A stretch of 64,000 bases of DNA from Cercis canadensis (lineage: Eukaryota; Streptophyta; Magnoliopsida; Fabales; Fabaceae), in NCBI GenBank assembly GCA_003255065.1, contig QAOA01001066.1, forward strand, positions 2,721,397 through 2,785,396. The letters run 5' to 3'. The translations under genes were made by a program, and so were the position numbers. Numbering within the stretch: the first letter of the stretch is position 1; each line of letters begins with the position of its first letter. Below the pieces are notes generated by a model. That model had not been told where the DNA came from. It saw nothing but the letters and a program-made list of their open reading frames with translations, and did not search any database. This document shows positions 63,939 to 64,000 of the stretch, piece after piece.

Positions 63939-64000
63939 AAATATTATTAGTGCTGCAGAACTGAGCAATTCCCTTGTCAAAGACTCGAAGTTATTGAGGC

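Overview
The window is nuclear DNA of a dicot plant. It has short, intron-rich plant genes with GT-AG splice sites and AT-rich introns, plant-only families (SBP-box, ERF repressor with an EAR motif, RR-type tandem CCCH protein, type I nsLTP), a miR156 target site and many small DNA transposons. Base use and repeats do not identify the species.

Layout from left to right: the 5' end of a mitochondrial ADP/ATP carrier gene (minus, runs off the left edge); the mitotic checkpoint kinase BUB1 (minus, 14 coding exons, 527 aa); a transposon-rich gap with a 1.07-kb Mutator-like foldback element; a short SPL3/4/5-type SBP gene with a miR156 site in its 3' UTR (plus); a 5-kb AT-rich gap; the Polycomb RING1 E3 ligase (plus, 10 exons, 489 aa); the spindle factor TPX2 (minus, 18 exons, 735 aa), convergent with RING1; a gap with a poly-A retroposon and a possible small secreted peptide; a clade F-like PP2C (plus, 5 exons, 283 aa); a type I nsLTP (minus); a tandem CCCH zinc-finger gene (plus, intronless); the P4-ATPase flippase ALA2 (minus, 24 coding exons, 1,104 aa); a TIR transposon that has captured part of a GDSL lipase gene; a long AT-rich gap; an ERF repressor resembling ERF9 (minus); and a repeat-rich right end.

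The genes do not form one pathway. As I recall the Arabidopsis map, the order ERF9 - ALA2 - TZF5 - LTP-like - RING1A also occurs at At5g44210-At5g44280, so most of the right-hand two thirds looks like a conserved ancestral block. BUB1 and TPX2 are both M-phase genes. TPX2 has two perfect mitosis-specific activator (MSA) sites just upstream; none was seen at BUB1.

I found no new multi-gene system. The observations most worth checking are the gene-fragment-carrying TIR element at 55321-56259, a perfect duplication in TPX2 that copied part of an exon with its splice donor, an exon-like coding segment lying antisense in a BUB1 intron, two non-canonical GC-AG introns supported by reading frame, and several transposons with clean target-site duplications. 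Coding exon borders were set by splice signals plus reading-frame continuity. UTR ends are estimates.
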